The notes under the pieces were generated by a model, which searched no databases, was not told where the DNA came from, and saw only the letters and a program-made list of their open reading frames with translations. The position numbers and the translations under genes are program-made. From Acidimicrobiaceae bacterium (lineage in GTDB: Bacteria; Actinomycetota; Acidimicrobiia; Acidimicrobiales; Bog-793), in assembly GCA_025463965.1 (NCBI GenBank), contig JAODBN010000403.1:1-8607 (forward strand): 8,607 bases of DNA. Direction: 5' to 3'. This document shows, in pieces, positions 1 through 6,911 of the stretch; the first letter of the stretch is position 1; each line of letters opens with the position of its first letter.

Positions 1-779
1 TTGGCCCACGTCGCCGCCTGCGGGGTGCTGAACAGCGGGTTCCAGGTCGGGCTGAGGTACTCACCCTTGTTCTTGGTGGAGTACGGCAGGAAGTAGGGGA
101 GCATCAGCAGAACGGGGTAGCCGTTCGGTGACGTCTCGCTGCCTCGCATGCAGATGCCGGAGTGAGAGGACGTCGTCAGCTTCCGGGCGTCCGTCTGAAC
201 CTGGTTCCAGTTCGTCGGGGCCTTGAGGCCCGCGGCGGCAAACATGGCCTTGTTGTAGAACATCTGCGGGCCCGGGTCGGTGTCCTCGGGAAGGCAGTAG
301 ACCACGCCGTTGACGGTGCACTGCGCCGACTCGCCCGAAGGCAGCCCGGCGTAGTCGAACGACGCAGGAGTGAGCGTCGGGTCCTTGAGGAACTTGCCGA
401 TCGGGGCGATGCCCTTCAGCTTCAAGTACCCCGAGCTCTGGCTCTCGGGCTCCTCGAAGATGGCGAAGGCGTTGGAGTGGACCTCCTGCGCCGCCTGCAC
501 CTTCGTGAGCATCGAGGTCTCCGGGAACTGCTGGTAGTTCACATGGATTCCGGTGGCCTTTTCGAAGGGCTTCACGAGCTGGGCCTGCCAGCTGTAGTTG
601 GGCCCGACGGCTGACCACACGGTGATCGACGATGCGGCCTTGACGGCGTGTGCCTTGGTCGCCGGCTTTGCCTGCGCCCCTGCCGCCACGCCGCTTACCG
701 CGGCGACGCCGGCGACGGTCATGACGGCCGCCCCCAGGCGCGATACACGCCGCGTCAAAGTATTCCTGCTGTTCTTCAC
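1..779 (-). CDS. ABC transporter extracellular solute-binding protein, carbohydrate-type (family 1-like), 3' end outside window
   Basis: This gene encodes the N-terminal 259 residues of a secreted binding protein for an ABC importer, most likely of the sugar (CUT1) class; the substrate is unknown. It starts with a basic n-region (K2, R5, R10, R11, R14), a hydrophobic Ala/Val stretch at about 15-36 and an A-Q-A cleavage site near residue 37. The mature part opens with ITVW (52-55). The family-like block LPEDTDPGPQMFYNKAMF, followed by AAGL and a nearby APTNW, resembles the 'GLPxDTD..LYYNK..F..AGL..PPTTW' region of sugar-binding proteins. There is no lipobox cysteine at the signal end, which is unusual for a Gram-positive-type binding protein; R10-R11 could hint at Tat export. 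The GTG at 779 is preceded by a G-run (783-789) that could act as SD. An in-frame ATG at 791 (M-G-G-Y-V-K) is a possible alternative start. Permease genes are expected just beyond base 1 (inference). Confidence 0.85.
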   Translation of the reverse strand, partial: MKNSRNTLTRRVSRLGAAVMTVAGVAAVSGVAAGAQAKPATKAHAVKAASSITVWSAVGPNYSWQAQLVKPFEKATGIHVNYQQFPETSMLTKVQAAQEVHSNAFAIFEEPESQSSGYLKLKGIAPIGKFLKDPTLTPASFDYAGLPSGESAQCTVNGVVYCLPEDTDPGPQMFYNKAMFAAAGLKAPTNWNQVQTDARKLTTSSHSGICMRGSETSPNGYPVLLMLPYFLPYSTKNKGEYLSPTWNPLFSTPQAATWA

Positions 780-874
780 GTACCCCCCCATTGAGTGTTG
801 TTGGATGAAGGCGGCTGCGCCGCCTTGTGTTTGGTGGTCAGTCGTTCCCCGGTGCCGGCCCTGGCCCCACGGCC

Positions 875-904
875 GTTTTACAGCCGTCGGCTGTTAACAG
901 TCAA
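875..904 (-). promoter_or_regulatory. Putative promoter of the solute-binding protein gene
   Basis: On the minus strand TTGACT (904-899) and TAAAAC (880-875) are separated by 18 nt. This is a reasonable sigma-70-type -35/-10 pair and gives a leader of roughly 90 nt before the GTG. Both elements overlap palindromes (880-894 and 893-905), the usual arrangement for a repressed promoter. It allows the binding protein to be transcribed independently of the E1-beta/SDR genes upstream. No terminator is visible between the SDR stop and this site, so read-through is also possible. Confidence 0.45.
880..894. repeat. 15-bp perfect palindrome in the promoter spacer
   Basis: ACAGCCGTCGGCTGT has 7-bp arms around a central T. 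It fills most of the spacer between the -35 and -10 hexamers proposed for the solute-binding protein gene. It could be a second operator for a different regulator. No other copy was seen in the window. Confidence 0.4.
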
Positions 905-905
905 C
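893..905. promoter_or_regulatory. Putative operator, 13-bp palindrome (copy 1)
   Basis: GTTAACAGTCAAC is an imperfect palindrome that matches the minus-strand reading of 2875-2887 (GTTGACAGTCAAC) at 12 of 13 positions. It covers the -35 hexamer of the solute-binding protein promoter. Its size and symmetry suit a dimeric helix-turn-helix repressor, for example of the GntR type, but the regulator is not in the window. Short overlapping palindromes surround it: CTGTTAACAG at 891-900 and TCAACTGTAGTTGA at 901-914. Confidence 0.45.
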
Positions 906-935
906 TGTAGTTGAAGCGAAGATCGTTGTCACCCC

Positions 936-1760
936 CTACACCGTGGCCGGACGACGAATCGTGGCCACGGAGTTCGCGGCGAGGTTCCCGCCATCTACGG
1001 GAATCACCGTTCCTGTGATCATTGCCGCCGCGTCGGACGCGAGGAATAGCACCGGGCCCACCATGTCCTCCGCTGTGGCCAGGCGGGCGAGGGGGATTCC
1101 CGCGAGCAGATGCTCGCCGATGCTCACCCCGCTCGGGTCCGGGTCGTCCAGCATGGCGAGCACCCCGGGGGTGTCGAGCTGACAGGGAGCGATGGCGTTC
1201 ACCCGGATACCGAAGTGCCCCCACTCGATCGCCAGCTCACGGGTCAGCTGGTTCACCGCCGCCTTGGCGAGGCTGTAGGCGAAATTGCCCCGTCCCATCG
1301 CGAGGGCACCGCAGGTCGAGCTGGTGCTCACGATGCTGCCTCGGATGCCCTCGGCGATCATGTGGCGCCCGAAGCCCTGGGTCATCAAGAAGCCGGAATG
1401 CAGGTTGATCCGGATGACGTCGGAGAACACCTCGAAGGAGAGCTCCTCGGGGACCGTGTGGACTCCGGAGCCGACATTGGAGAACAAGATGTCCACGCGC
1501 CCGAGCGCGCGCACCGCCTGGTCCACGATGGCGTCGGCACCCTCGGGACGCGAGGTGTCGCCCACCAAGGTGACCGGTCGCTCGCCAACGCCGGCGATTT
1601 CCTCGGCGGCGTCTTCGAGCGAATCGGCGTTCAGGTCGACGAGTGCGACTCTCGCTCCGGCTGCGGCGAGGCCCCCGGCGACCTTGCGGCCGATGTGACC
1701 ACCACCGCCGGTCACCACGGCCGTGCGGCCGCTCAGGTCGAACAGGTCCAGTCCCGTCAT
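936..1760 (-). CDS. Short-chain dehydrogenase/reductase (SDR) family oxidoreductase
   Basis: This 274-residue cytoplasmic protein is a complete classical SDR, an NAD(P)-dependent dehydrogenase of an alcohol, polyol or keto substrate. The Rossmann motif is TGGGGHIG (17-24). D42 at the end of beta-2 (VDLN) suggests NAD(H) rather than NADP(H). The NNAG position reads SNVG (94-97). The catalytic residues are N119, S148, Y162 and K166 (YSLAK), and the C-terminal region has ITGTVIPVDGG, typical of the family. The ATG at 1760 is preferred because GAGGAG lies 5 nt upstream; the adjacent GTG at 1763 would be too close to it. It lies 65 nt after the E1-beta stop in the same direction, so the two are probably co-transcribed, and a hairpin in that gap overlaps its SD. 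The substrate cannot be read from the sequence; the neighbours suggest catabolism of an imported small carbohydrate or polyol (inference). Confidence 0.92.
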   Translation of the reverse strand: MTGLDLFDLSGRTAVVTGGGGHIGRKVAGGLAAAGARVALVDLNADSLEDAAEEIAGVGERPVTLVGDTSRPEGADAIVDQAVRALGRVDILFSNVGSGVHTVPEELSFEVFSDVIRINLHSGFLMTQGFGRHMIAEGIRGSIVSTSSTCGALAMGRGNFAYSLAKAAVNQLTRELAIEWGHFGIRVNAIAPCQLDTPGVLAMLDDPDPSGVSIGEHLLAGIPLARLATAEDMVGPVLFLASDAAAMITGTVIPVDGGNLAANSVATIRRPATV

Positions 1761-1767
1761 CACTGCT

Positions 1768-1808
1768 CCTCGGGGGCCAAGACCAGCCGAGTCGGTCCGC
1801 CCCCGAGG
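1768..1808 (-). promoter_or_regulatory. Intercistronic hairpin overlapping the SDR Shine-Dalgarno
   Basis: Perfect 10-nt inverted arms (1799-1808 and 1768-1777; CCTCGGGGGC / GCCCCCGAGG on the minus strand) enclose a 21-nt loop. The loop contains a further GACC/GGTC pairing (1794-1797 with 1781-1784). The 3' arm contains GAGG of the GAGGAG SD (1771-1766) of the SDR gene, so folding would hide the ribosome-binding site. It could lower SDR expression relative to E1-beta, couple translation of the two, or act as a processing or stability element. There is no U-tract, so it is not a canonical terminator. Confidence 0.5.
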
Positions 1809-1825
1809 ACCGCCACGGCCATAGA

Positions 1826-2815
1826 TCAGGCGGGCACGTCCTCGAAGGCGGTGAAGGTGGCCCGGACGGCGCCCACGACGTCTTCCACGCTCGCCAGAAC
1901 CTGGGCGAGAAGCGGCGGGCTCTCGGGCATCGTCGTCCGCATTGCACCGAGGCGCCCCACCGGGGCGTCCAGGTACTCAAAGGCCAGCTCCTGGATCGAC
2001 GCGGCCACTTCCGCACCGGGCCCACCGATCTTCGGGGCCTCGTCGAGGACGACGGCCCGGCCGGTCTTTCGCACCGAGGTGATGACGGTCTCCATGTCGA
2101 GCGGCGCCAGCGTCCGCAGGTCGATGACCTCGGGAGAGCGGCCCTCTTCGACGAGGATCTCTGCTGCCTGGAGCGCCTTTGCCACCCCGCCTCCGTAGGT
2201 GACGATCGTGCAGTCCTCGCCCTCGCGACAGACCCGGGCGACCCCGAAGGGCACGAGCTCGTCCGGGCCGCCGACCGGCCCCCGGGTGCCGGTGAGGCGC
2301 TTGTGCATCAGGAAGATCACCGGCTCTTGCCCGCGAAGCGCCGACTTGATGAGGCCCTTGACGTCGTAGGGGAAGGCGGGGACCGCGACGCTGAGGCCCG
2401 GCATGTTCATGAAGAACGACTCGAGGCTGTTGTTGTGCTGGGGGCCGCCGTGGGCGATGCCCGAGGTGGCGCGGATCGTCACGGGGACCTTGCGCCCGAG
2501 CATGTAGGGGATCTTGGCCGCCTGGTTGGCAATCTCGTCCATCGCTCCGTAGGCGAAGTCCACGAAGTTGAGGTCGATGATGGGGTGCATCCCGGCCATC
2601 GCGGAGCCGACGCCCGTCGCCACCATCGCGGCCTCCGAGATCGGCGCGTCGAAGACGCGGCCGGGCCCCACCGCATCGACCAGTCCGCGGATCTGCGCCC
2701 AGTGGCCCCCACGGTGGACCAGGTCAGTCCCCAGCACGAAGATGTCTGGGTCGTTTGCCATCTCTTCGGCGACGCCCTCGGAGAAGGCAGCCGAATACGT
2801 GATCTCGTCGCTCAT
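1826..2815 (-). CDS. 2-oxoacid dehydrogenase E1 component, beta subunit (transketolase-like)
   Basis: This 329-residue protein has the usual length of a pyruvate/acetoin/branched-chain 2-oxoacid dehydrogenase E1 beta chain. With an alpha chain it forms a thiamine-diphosphate heterotetramer that decarboxylates a 2-oxoacid. The N-terminal Pyr domain (about 4-180) contains APISEAAM with E61, the expected cofactor-activating glutamate. It also has DFAYGAMDEIANQAAK (86-101), and H127 in GGPQHNNS is at the conserved active-site histidine position. The C-terminal transketolase domain carries DCTIVTYGGGVAKALQAAE and VIDLRTLAPLD. The ATG at 2815 has GGAGG 9 nt upstream; an open frame continues to 2899 but that extension lacks family similarity and overlaps the operator. 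No alpha, E2 or E3 gene is adjacent, which is odd because alpha normally lies directly upstream. The substrate could be pyruvate, acetoin, a branched-chain 2-oxoacid or a sugar-derived keto compound. Confidence 0.92.
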   Translation of the reverse strand: MSDEITYSAAFSEGVAEEMANDPDIFVLGTDLVHRGGHWAQIRGLVDAVGPGRVFDAPISEAAMVATGVGSAMAGMHPIIDLNFVDFAYGAMDEIANQAAKIPYMLGRKVPVTIRATSGIAHGGPQHNNSLESFFMNMPGLSVAVPAFPYDVKGLIKSALRGQEPVIFLMHKRLTGTRGPVGGPDELVPFGVARVCREGEDCTIVTYGGGVAKALQAAEILVEEGRSPEVIDLRTLAPLDMETVITSVRKTGRAVVLDEAPKIGGPGAEVAASIQELAFEYLDAPVGRLGAMRTTMPESPPLLAQVLASVEDVVGAVRATFTAFEDVPA

Positions 2816-2874
2816 TGGTCGCGCCCTCCCGCGCCCGCCCGTGATGGGCTCGAGCGAAGCTTCCCGCGCTCTTC

Positions 2875-2887
2875 GTTGACTGTCAAC
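2875..2887. promoter_or_regulatory. Putative operator, 13-bp perfect palindrome (copy 2)
   Basis: GTTGACTGTCAAC has 6-bp arms around one central base and lies 60-72 nt upstream of the E1-beta ATG. Read on the minus strand it contains TTGACA, a perfect -35 hexamer, although no good -10 follows at 16-18 nt. It matches the site at 893-905 at 12 of 13 positions when one copy is inverted. The pair suggests that E1-beta/SDR and the binding protein answer to one regulator. Confidence 0.5.
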
Positions 2888-2892
2888 ATCAC

Positions 2893-2944
2893 CCGCCAAC
2901 GGCGGACACGAGGCGCGCGCCCGATAGCTGTTGGCGACGTCGCC
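2893..2944 (-). terminator. Possible valS terminator region (inverted-repeat cluster)
   Basis: Downstream of the valS stop lie several inverted repeats: GGCGACGTCGCC (2933-2944), CGCCAAC/GTTGGCG arms (2894-2900 and 2930-2936) around an inner palindrome GGCGCGCGCC (2912-2921), and CCGCC/GGCGG (2893-2897 and 2901-2905). There is no U-tract. The cluster could end valS transcription before the E1-beta operator, but the call rests only on structure. Confidence 0.3.
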
Positions 2945-2962
2945 TTGCAGACCCTTTGTCGC

Positions 2963-5521
2963 TCAGGCGGCGAGCTCCACGAGCACCTCGAGCTCGTCAG
3001 CCTCGACGAGGGCCAGCTCGGCGATCCCCCCGGCGTCCGCGAGTTCACGGCGGGCCAGCTCCAGCAGCTCGAGCGATTCCTTCGGCGCGCGGACCTCGAC
3101 CCGGCGAACCGGGGCACGCATGGAGGCCTTTGCGACGGTCTTCGCGCGCCGAACTTCTCCGAGCACCGTTGCCGTGAGGTCGAGGAGGCCAACCGAGCCC
3201 GGGTCGGACATGGCGGCGCGCACTTCCTCGCCCGTGGGCCATTGAGCTCGGTGGACCGAGGCGCCGGGCTCGTGCCACCACGACCACACCTCCTCCGCCG
3301 CAAATGGAAGGAAGGGAGCGAACAGGCGGAGTAGCACCGAGAGCGCGAGCTGAAGGGTGGCCCGTGCTGACCGGTCGCCGCCCTCTTCGTAGGCGCGGCC
3401 CTTCACGAGCTCGAGGTAGTCGTCGCAAAAGCCCCAGAAGAAGTGCTCCACGCGCTCGAGCGCCCGGGCGTGCTCATAGCCCTCGAGGTCCGCGGTTGTC
3501 GCCTCGACGATCGAGGAGAGCCGCTCGAGGAGGGCGAGGTCGAGCGGCGCTGTGGCCAGCTCCGCGCCCAGCTCGGGTGCCGCGAGGCGCGAGAGCGCGA
3601 ACCGGCTGGCGTTCAACAGCTTGATGGCAAGGCGTCGGCCGACCTTCATCTGTTGCTGGTCGAAGGCGGTGTCCGCGCCAAGGCGCGCCGAGGCGGCCCA
3701 GTAGCGGACGGCATCGGCTCCGTGCTCGTCGAGCGGCTCGCTCGGGACCACGACGTTGCCGACCGACTTGGACATCTTCTTTCGGTCCGGGTCGAGGATC
3801 CATCCCGACAGCGCGGCGTGCCGCCAGGGCACCTGGCCAAAGCCGAGGCGGGAGCGCACGACGGTGGTGAACAGCCAGGTCCGGATGATGTCGTGTCCCT
3901 GGGGCCGCAGGTCCATCGGGAAGACCTGGTCCATGACGTCGCCGGGCTCCATCCACCTGGCGGCGATCTGCGGGCTGAGCGAGGAGGTGGCCCAGGTGTC
4001 CATGATGTCGACCTCCTCGACGAAGCCGCCGGGCCGGCCGCGCTGGGACTCCTCGTAGCCCTCGGGGGCGTCGGCGGAAGGATCGACCGGGAGGCGGTCC
4101 TCGGAAGCGACGATCGGGCGCGTCTCGTCGACGGTGCCGTCGTCTCGCACCGGGTACCACAGGGGAAACGGGACGCCGAAGAATCGTTGGCGCGAGATGT
4201 TCCAGTCGCCCGAGAGCCCTTCGACCCAGGCCTCAAAGCGCGTCCGCATGTACTCCGGATGCCAAGAGATCGACCTGCCGTCCGCGAGCAGCTGCTCGCG
4301 GTGGTCCATGGTCCGCACGTACCACTGGAGCGAGGACACGATCTCGAGAGGCCGGTCGCCCTTCTCGTAGTACTTGACGGCGTGGGTGATCGGGCGGGGC
4401 TCCCCGCGCAGCGCGCCGCTGTCGGCGAGCAGCTCGACGATCCGCCGCTGCGCCTGGCGCACGGTCTTGCCCTCGAGCTCGGCGTAGTTCTGCCGCGCCG
4501 CGTCGGGATCGGCCGACTCCCATCCCGGCTCGCCGAAGCTGGCGTGCTCGAGGCGTCCGTCGCGCCCGATCACCGTCCGGGTGGGCAGGTCCAGCTCGCG
4601 CCACCAGGTGACGTCGGTGAGATCGCCGAACGTGCACACCATGGCGATCCCGGTTCCCTTGTCCGGGTCGGCCAGCCGGTGGGCGACGACGGGCACTTCC
4701 ACCCCGAACAGCGGAGTGCGCACCGTCGTGCCGAACAGGTTCTGGTAGCGGGGATCCTCGGGATGGGCCACGAGGGCCACGCAGGCCGGAAGGAGCTCGG
4801 GCCTCGTCGTCTCGATCTCCACGGGGTCTCCGCCCGTGGCCGACGGGAAGGCCACGCGGTGGTAGGCGCCGGGGACCTCCTTGTCGACGAGTTCGGCCTG
4901 GGCCACCGCGGTGCGGAAGTCCACGTCCCACAGGGTGGGAGCCTCACGCCGGTAGGCCTGCCCGGCCGCGAGCAGGCGGAGGAACCCTCGCTGGGAGATG
5001 CGCCGTGAGGCCTCCGAGACCGTCGTGTACTGAAGCGCCCAGTCGACCGACAGACCGATCCGGCGGAACAGGCCCTCGAAGGCCCGCTCGTCCTCGGCGG
5101 TCAGCTGCTCGCACAGGGCGACGAACTCGGGGCGCCCGATGGGGACGGGCTCCTTGGTCCCCGGGCCCGGCGGCTCGACGCCCGGTGGGGTTCCGGGCAC
5201 GCACCGCACCCCGAAGTGGTTCTGGACCCGCCGCTCGGTGGCGAGCCCGTTGTCGTCCCAGCCGATCGGGTAGAAGACGGCCTTGCCGCGCATGCGCCAG
5301 AAGCGGGCCACCACGTCGGTCTGGGTGTAGGAGAACACGTGACCGATGTGCAGCGATCCCGACACCGTCGGTGGCGGGGTGTCGATCGAGTAGACCCGGT
5401 CACGCCCACCCGGCGGCTCGAAGCGATAGACGCCCTGGTGCTCCCATGCGGCGGCCCATTTCTCCTCGAGCCCGTCGAGAGACGGGCGCTCGGGGATCTG
5501 GGCAGCGAGGGGTTCGGGCAC
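2963..5521 (-). CDS. valS: Valine--tRNA ligase
   Basis: This cytoplasmic class I synthetase of 852 residues charges tRNA(Val) (EC 6.1.1.9). The signature HIGH is at 58-61 within PPPTVSGSLHIGHVFSYT, and KMSKS is at 582-586 (DRKKMSKSVGN). GWDDNGLATERRVQNHFGVRC identifies the shorter ValRS type common in Actinobacteria and Archaea; the usual proline in DNGLPTER is alanine here. The CP1 editing domain is recognisable from ETTRPELLPACVALVAHPED and KGTGIAMVCTFGD. It is followed by GDWNISRQRFFGVPFPLWYP in the catalytic fold, then the helical anticodon-binding domain and a C-terminal tail rich in Glu and Leu. GTG at 5521 is the most upstream possible start in the frame and gives a normal N-terminus (IPERPSLDGLEEKW). 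No SD is visible; a TACCGT hexamer lies 8 nt upstream, so the mRNA may be leaderless. The gene is divergent from cysS. Confidence 0.97.
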   Translation of the reverse strand: MPEPLAAQIPERPSLDGLEEKWAAAWEHQGVYRFEPPGGRDRVYSIDTPPPTVSGSLHIGHVFSYTQTDVVARFWRMRGKAVFYPIGWDDNGLATERRVQNHFGVRCVPGTPPGVEPPGPGTKEPVPIGRPEFVALCEQLTAEDERAFEGLFRRIGLSVDWALQYTTVSEASRRISQRGFLRLLAAGQAYRREAPTLWDVDFRTAVAQAELVDKEVPGAYHRVAFPSATGGDPVEIETTRPELLPACVALVAHPEDPRYQNLFGTTVRTPLFGVEVPVVAHRLADPDKGTGIAMVCTFGDLTDVTWWRELDLPTRTVIGRDGRLEHASFGEPGWESADPDAARQNYAELEGKTVRQAQRRIVELLADSGALRGEPRPITHAVKYYEKGDRPLEIVSSLQWYVRTMDHREQLLADGRSISWHPEYMRTRFEAWVEGLSGDWNISRQRFFGVPFPLWYPVRDDGTVDETRPIVASEDRLPVDPSADAPEGYEESQRGRPGGFVEEVDIMDTWATSSLSPQIAARWMEPGDVMDQVFPMDLRPQGHDIIRTWLFTTVVRSRLGFGQVPWRHAALSGWILDPDRKKMSKSVGNVVVPSEPLDEHGADAVRYWAASARLGADTAFDQQQMKVGRRLAIKLLNASRFALSRLAAPELGAELATAPLDLALLERLSSIVEATTADLEGYEHARALERVEHFFWGFCDDYLELVKGRAYEEGGDRSARATLQLALSVLLRLFAPFLPFAAEEVWSWWHEPGASVHRAQWPTGEEVRAAMSDPGSVGLLDLTATVLGEVRRAKTVAKASMRAPVRRVEVRAPKESLELLELARRELADAGGIAELALVEADELEVLVELAA

Positions 5522-5526
5522 GGGAG

Positions 5527-5537
5527 AGTACGGTACT
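5527..5537. promoter_or_regulatory. Symmetrical bidirectional promoter core between valS and cysS
   Basis: The 20-nt gap between the two GTG codons contains the palindrome AGTACGGTACT. Within it TACGGTA (5529-5535) reads as a TANNNT -10 hexamer on each strand: TACGGT lies 7 nt before the cysS GTG and TACCGT lies 8 nt before the valS GTG. No SD precedes either start. The simplest reading is two overlapping back-to-back -10 elements that drive leaderless mRNAs. The -35 regions would then lie inside the opposite coding sequence. Confidence 0.5.
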
Positions 5538-5541
5538 AAGC

Positions 5542-6903
5542 GTGCTCCGGCTGCACGACACGGCGACGGGGCGCCTCGAGGACCTGGAGGGGCACGCCTT
5601 CGGTCTCTACGTCTGCGGTCCGACCGTCTACGGGCCTCCTCACACCGGCCACGGCCGCACCGTCCTCGTCTTCGACGTCCTTCGCCGCTGGCTCGAGCAG
5701 ACCGGAGCCGCCGTTCGGCACGTGGCCAACGTCACCGACGTCGACGACAAGATCATCGACCGCGCCGCGCGCGAGGGTCGCCCGGCCGACATGGTCGCGA
5801 GCGAGGCGGAGGCCCAGTGGTGGGACGCCATGGACCGCCTCGGCTGCCTGCGGCCGCACGACGCGCCGCACGCCACCGGCTGGGTCGAGGAGATGGTCGA
5901 GCTGGTCTCTGCGCTCCTCGCGCAGCGCGCCGCCTACGCGACCTCCGACGGCGTCTACCTCGACACCACCGCGGTCCCCGACTACGGCCTGCTCAAGCAC
6001 CAGGATCTCGAGGACCTCCGTGCGGGCGCGCGCATCGCGGTGGGGGAGGAGAAGCGCTCGCCGTTCGACTTCGCCCTTTGGAAAGCGGCAAAGCCGGGCG
6101 AGCCGGTGTGGGAAGCGCCGTTCGGCCCGGGACGGCCGGGCTGGCACACCGAGTGCGTGGCCATGTCCCTCGGCCTTCTCGGCGAGGGCTTCGAGCTGCA
6201 CGGGGGCGGCTCCGATCTGATCTTCCCGCACCACGAGAACGAACGGGCCCAGGCAGTGGCGCTCGGGCGCCGCTTCGCCCGCCACTGGGTCCACTCCGGG
6301 CTCGTAACGGTGGGTGGCGAGAAGATGTCGAAGTCCCTCGGGAACTTCACCACCCTCGAGGAGCTCTTCGCCGTCGCCGATCCCCGTGCCTACCGGCTGC
6401 TCGTGCTCCAGGCGCACTACCGTTCGCCGCTCGAGGTCCGTCCCGACCTGCTCGAAGACGCAGGGCGCACCCTCGGCCGTATCGACGCCCTCCACCGGCG
6501 CATCACCGAGGCCCAACGGGCCCGAGGACGCCCGACGGTTGCGACCGAGGAGGCTTCGGATCTCGACAAGGCGGTGCGAGCCGCAATGGACGAGGACCTC
6601 GACACTCCTCAGGCTGTGGCAAGCGCCTTCTCCGCGATGCGACGGACAAACGCCTACTTCGACCGGGGCGACACCGAGGGCGCGGTGGCGCTCGGCCTCG
6701 CCGCTCTCGCGGCCCTCGGCGCGCTCGGCCTCGAGGCCGCTGGAGAGTCTGTCGCCGAGCCCGGCGCGCTCGAGCTCGCCAAGCAGCGCGACCAGGCAAG
6801 AGCCGCGCGCGATTACACCGCGTCCGACCGAATCCGGGCCGAGCTCGAAGCACTCGGATGGCGGGTCGAGGACACGCCGGACGGGACCCGATTGCGCCGC
6901 TGA
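5542..6903 (+). CDS. cysS: Cysteine--tRNA ligase
   Basis: This 453-residue class I synthetase charges tRNA(Cys) (EC 6.1.1.16). The zinc site is complete: C25 in YVCGPTVY, C205 in WHTECVAMS, and H230 and E234 in FPHHENE. The HIGH-like signature is HTGH (34-37) with Thr where Ile is usual, and KMSKS is at 261-265. A helical anticodon-stem domain (about 310-400) and a short C-terminal segment (ARDYTASDRIRAELEALGWRVEDTPDG) match bacterial CysRS. They argue against the related mycothiol ligase MshC, whose motif around the first Cys differs. GTG at 5542 gives the normal opening LRLHDTATGR; there is no SD, but TACGGT stands 7 nt upstream, which suits a leaderless transcript. It is divergent from valS. 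Downstream, a separate promoter serves the cold-shock gene. Confidence 0.97.
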   Translation: MLRLHDTATGRLEDLEGHAFGLYVCGPTVYGPPHTGHGRTVLVFDVLRRWLEQTGAAVRHVANVTDVDDKIIDRAAREGRPADMVASEAEAQWWDAMDRLGCLRPHDAPHATGWVEEMVELVSALLAQRAAYATSDGVYLDTTAVPDYGLLKHQDLEDLRAGARIAVGEEKRSPFDFALWKAAKPGEPVWEAPFGPGRPGWHTECVAMSLGLLGEGFELHGGGSDLIFPHHENERAQAVALGRRFARHWVHSGLVTVGGEKMSKSLGNFTTLEELFAVADPRAYRLLVLQAHYRSPLEVRPDLLEDAGRTLGRIDALHRRITEAQRARGRPTVATEEASDLDKAVRAAMDEDLDTPQAVASAFSAMRRTNAYFDRGDTEGAVALGLAALAALGALGLEAAGESVAEPGALELAKQRDQARAARDYTASDRIRAELEALGWRVEDTPDGTRLRR

Positions 6904-6911
6904 ATCAGCCC

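Noticed and set aside
2816..2899. Extended E1-beta N-terminus (28 extra residues)
   Set aside because: The extra segment has no similarity to the family, would run through the palindrome at 2875-2887, and the ATG at 2815 has a good SD.
1643..3334. Long open frame on the plus strand, antisense to SDR, E1-beta and the valS end
   Set aside because: Its translation is low-complexity R/G/P/H-rich and has no family features. It runs antisense through genes with clear catalytic motifs, a normal effect of high GC.
3443..5008. Long open frame on the plus strand inside valS
   Set aside because: It is fully antisense to the valS coding sequence, which has intact HIGH, KMSKS and editing motifs; the composition is typical of a shadow frame.
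5005..5541. Extended cysS N-terminus of about 179 residues
   Set aside because: The extension is R/P-rich, overlaps valS antisense, and CysRS normally begins at the LRLHDT-type motif.
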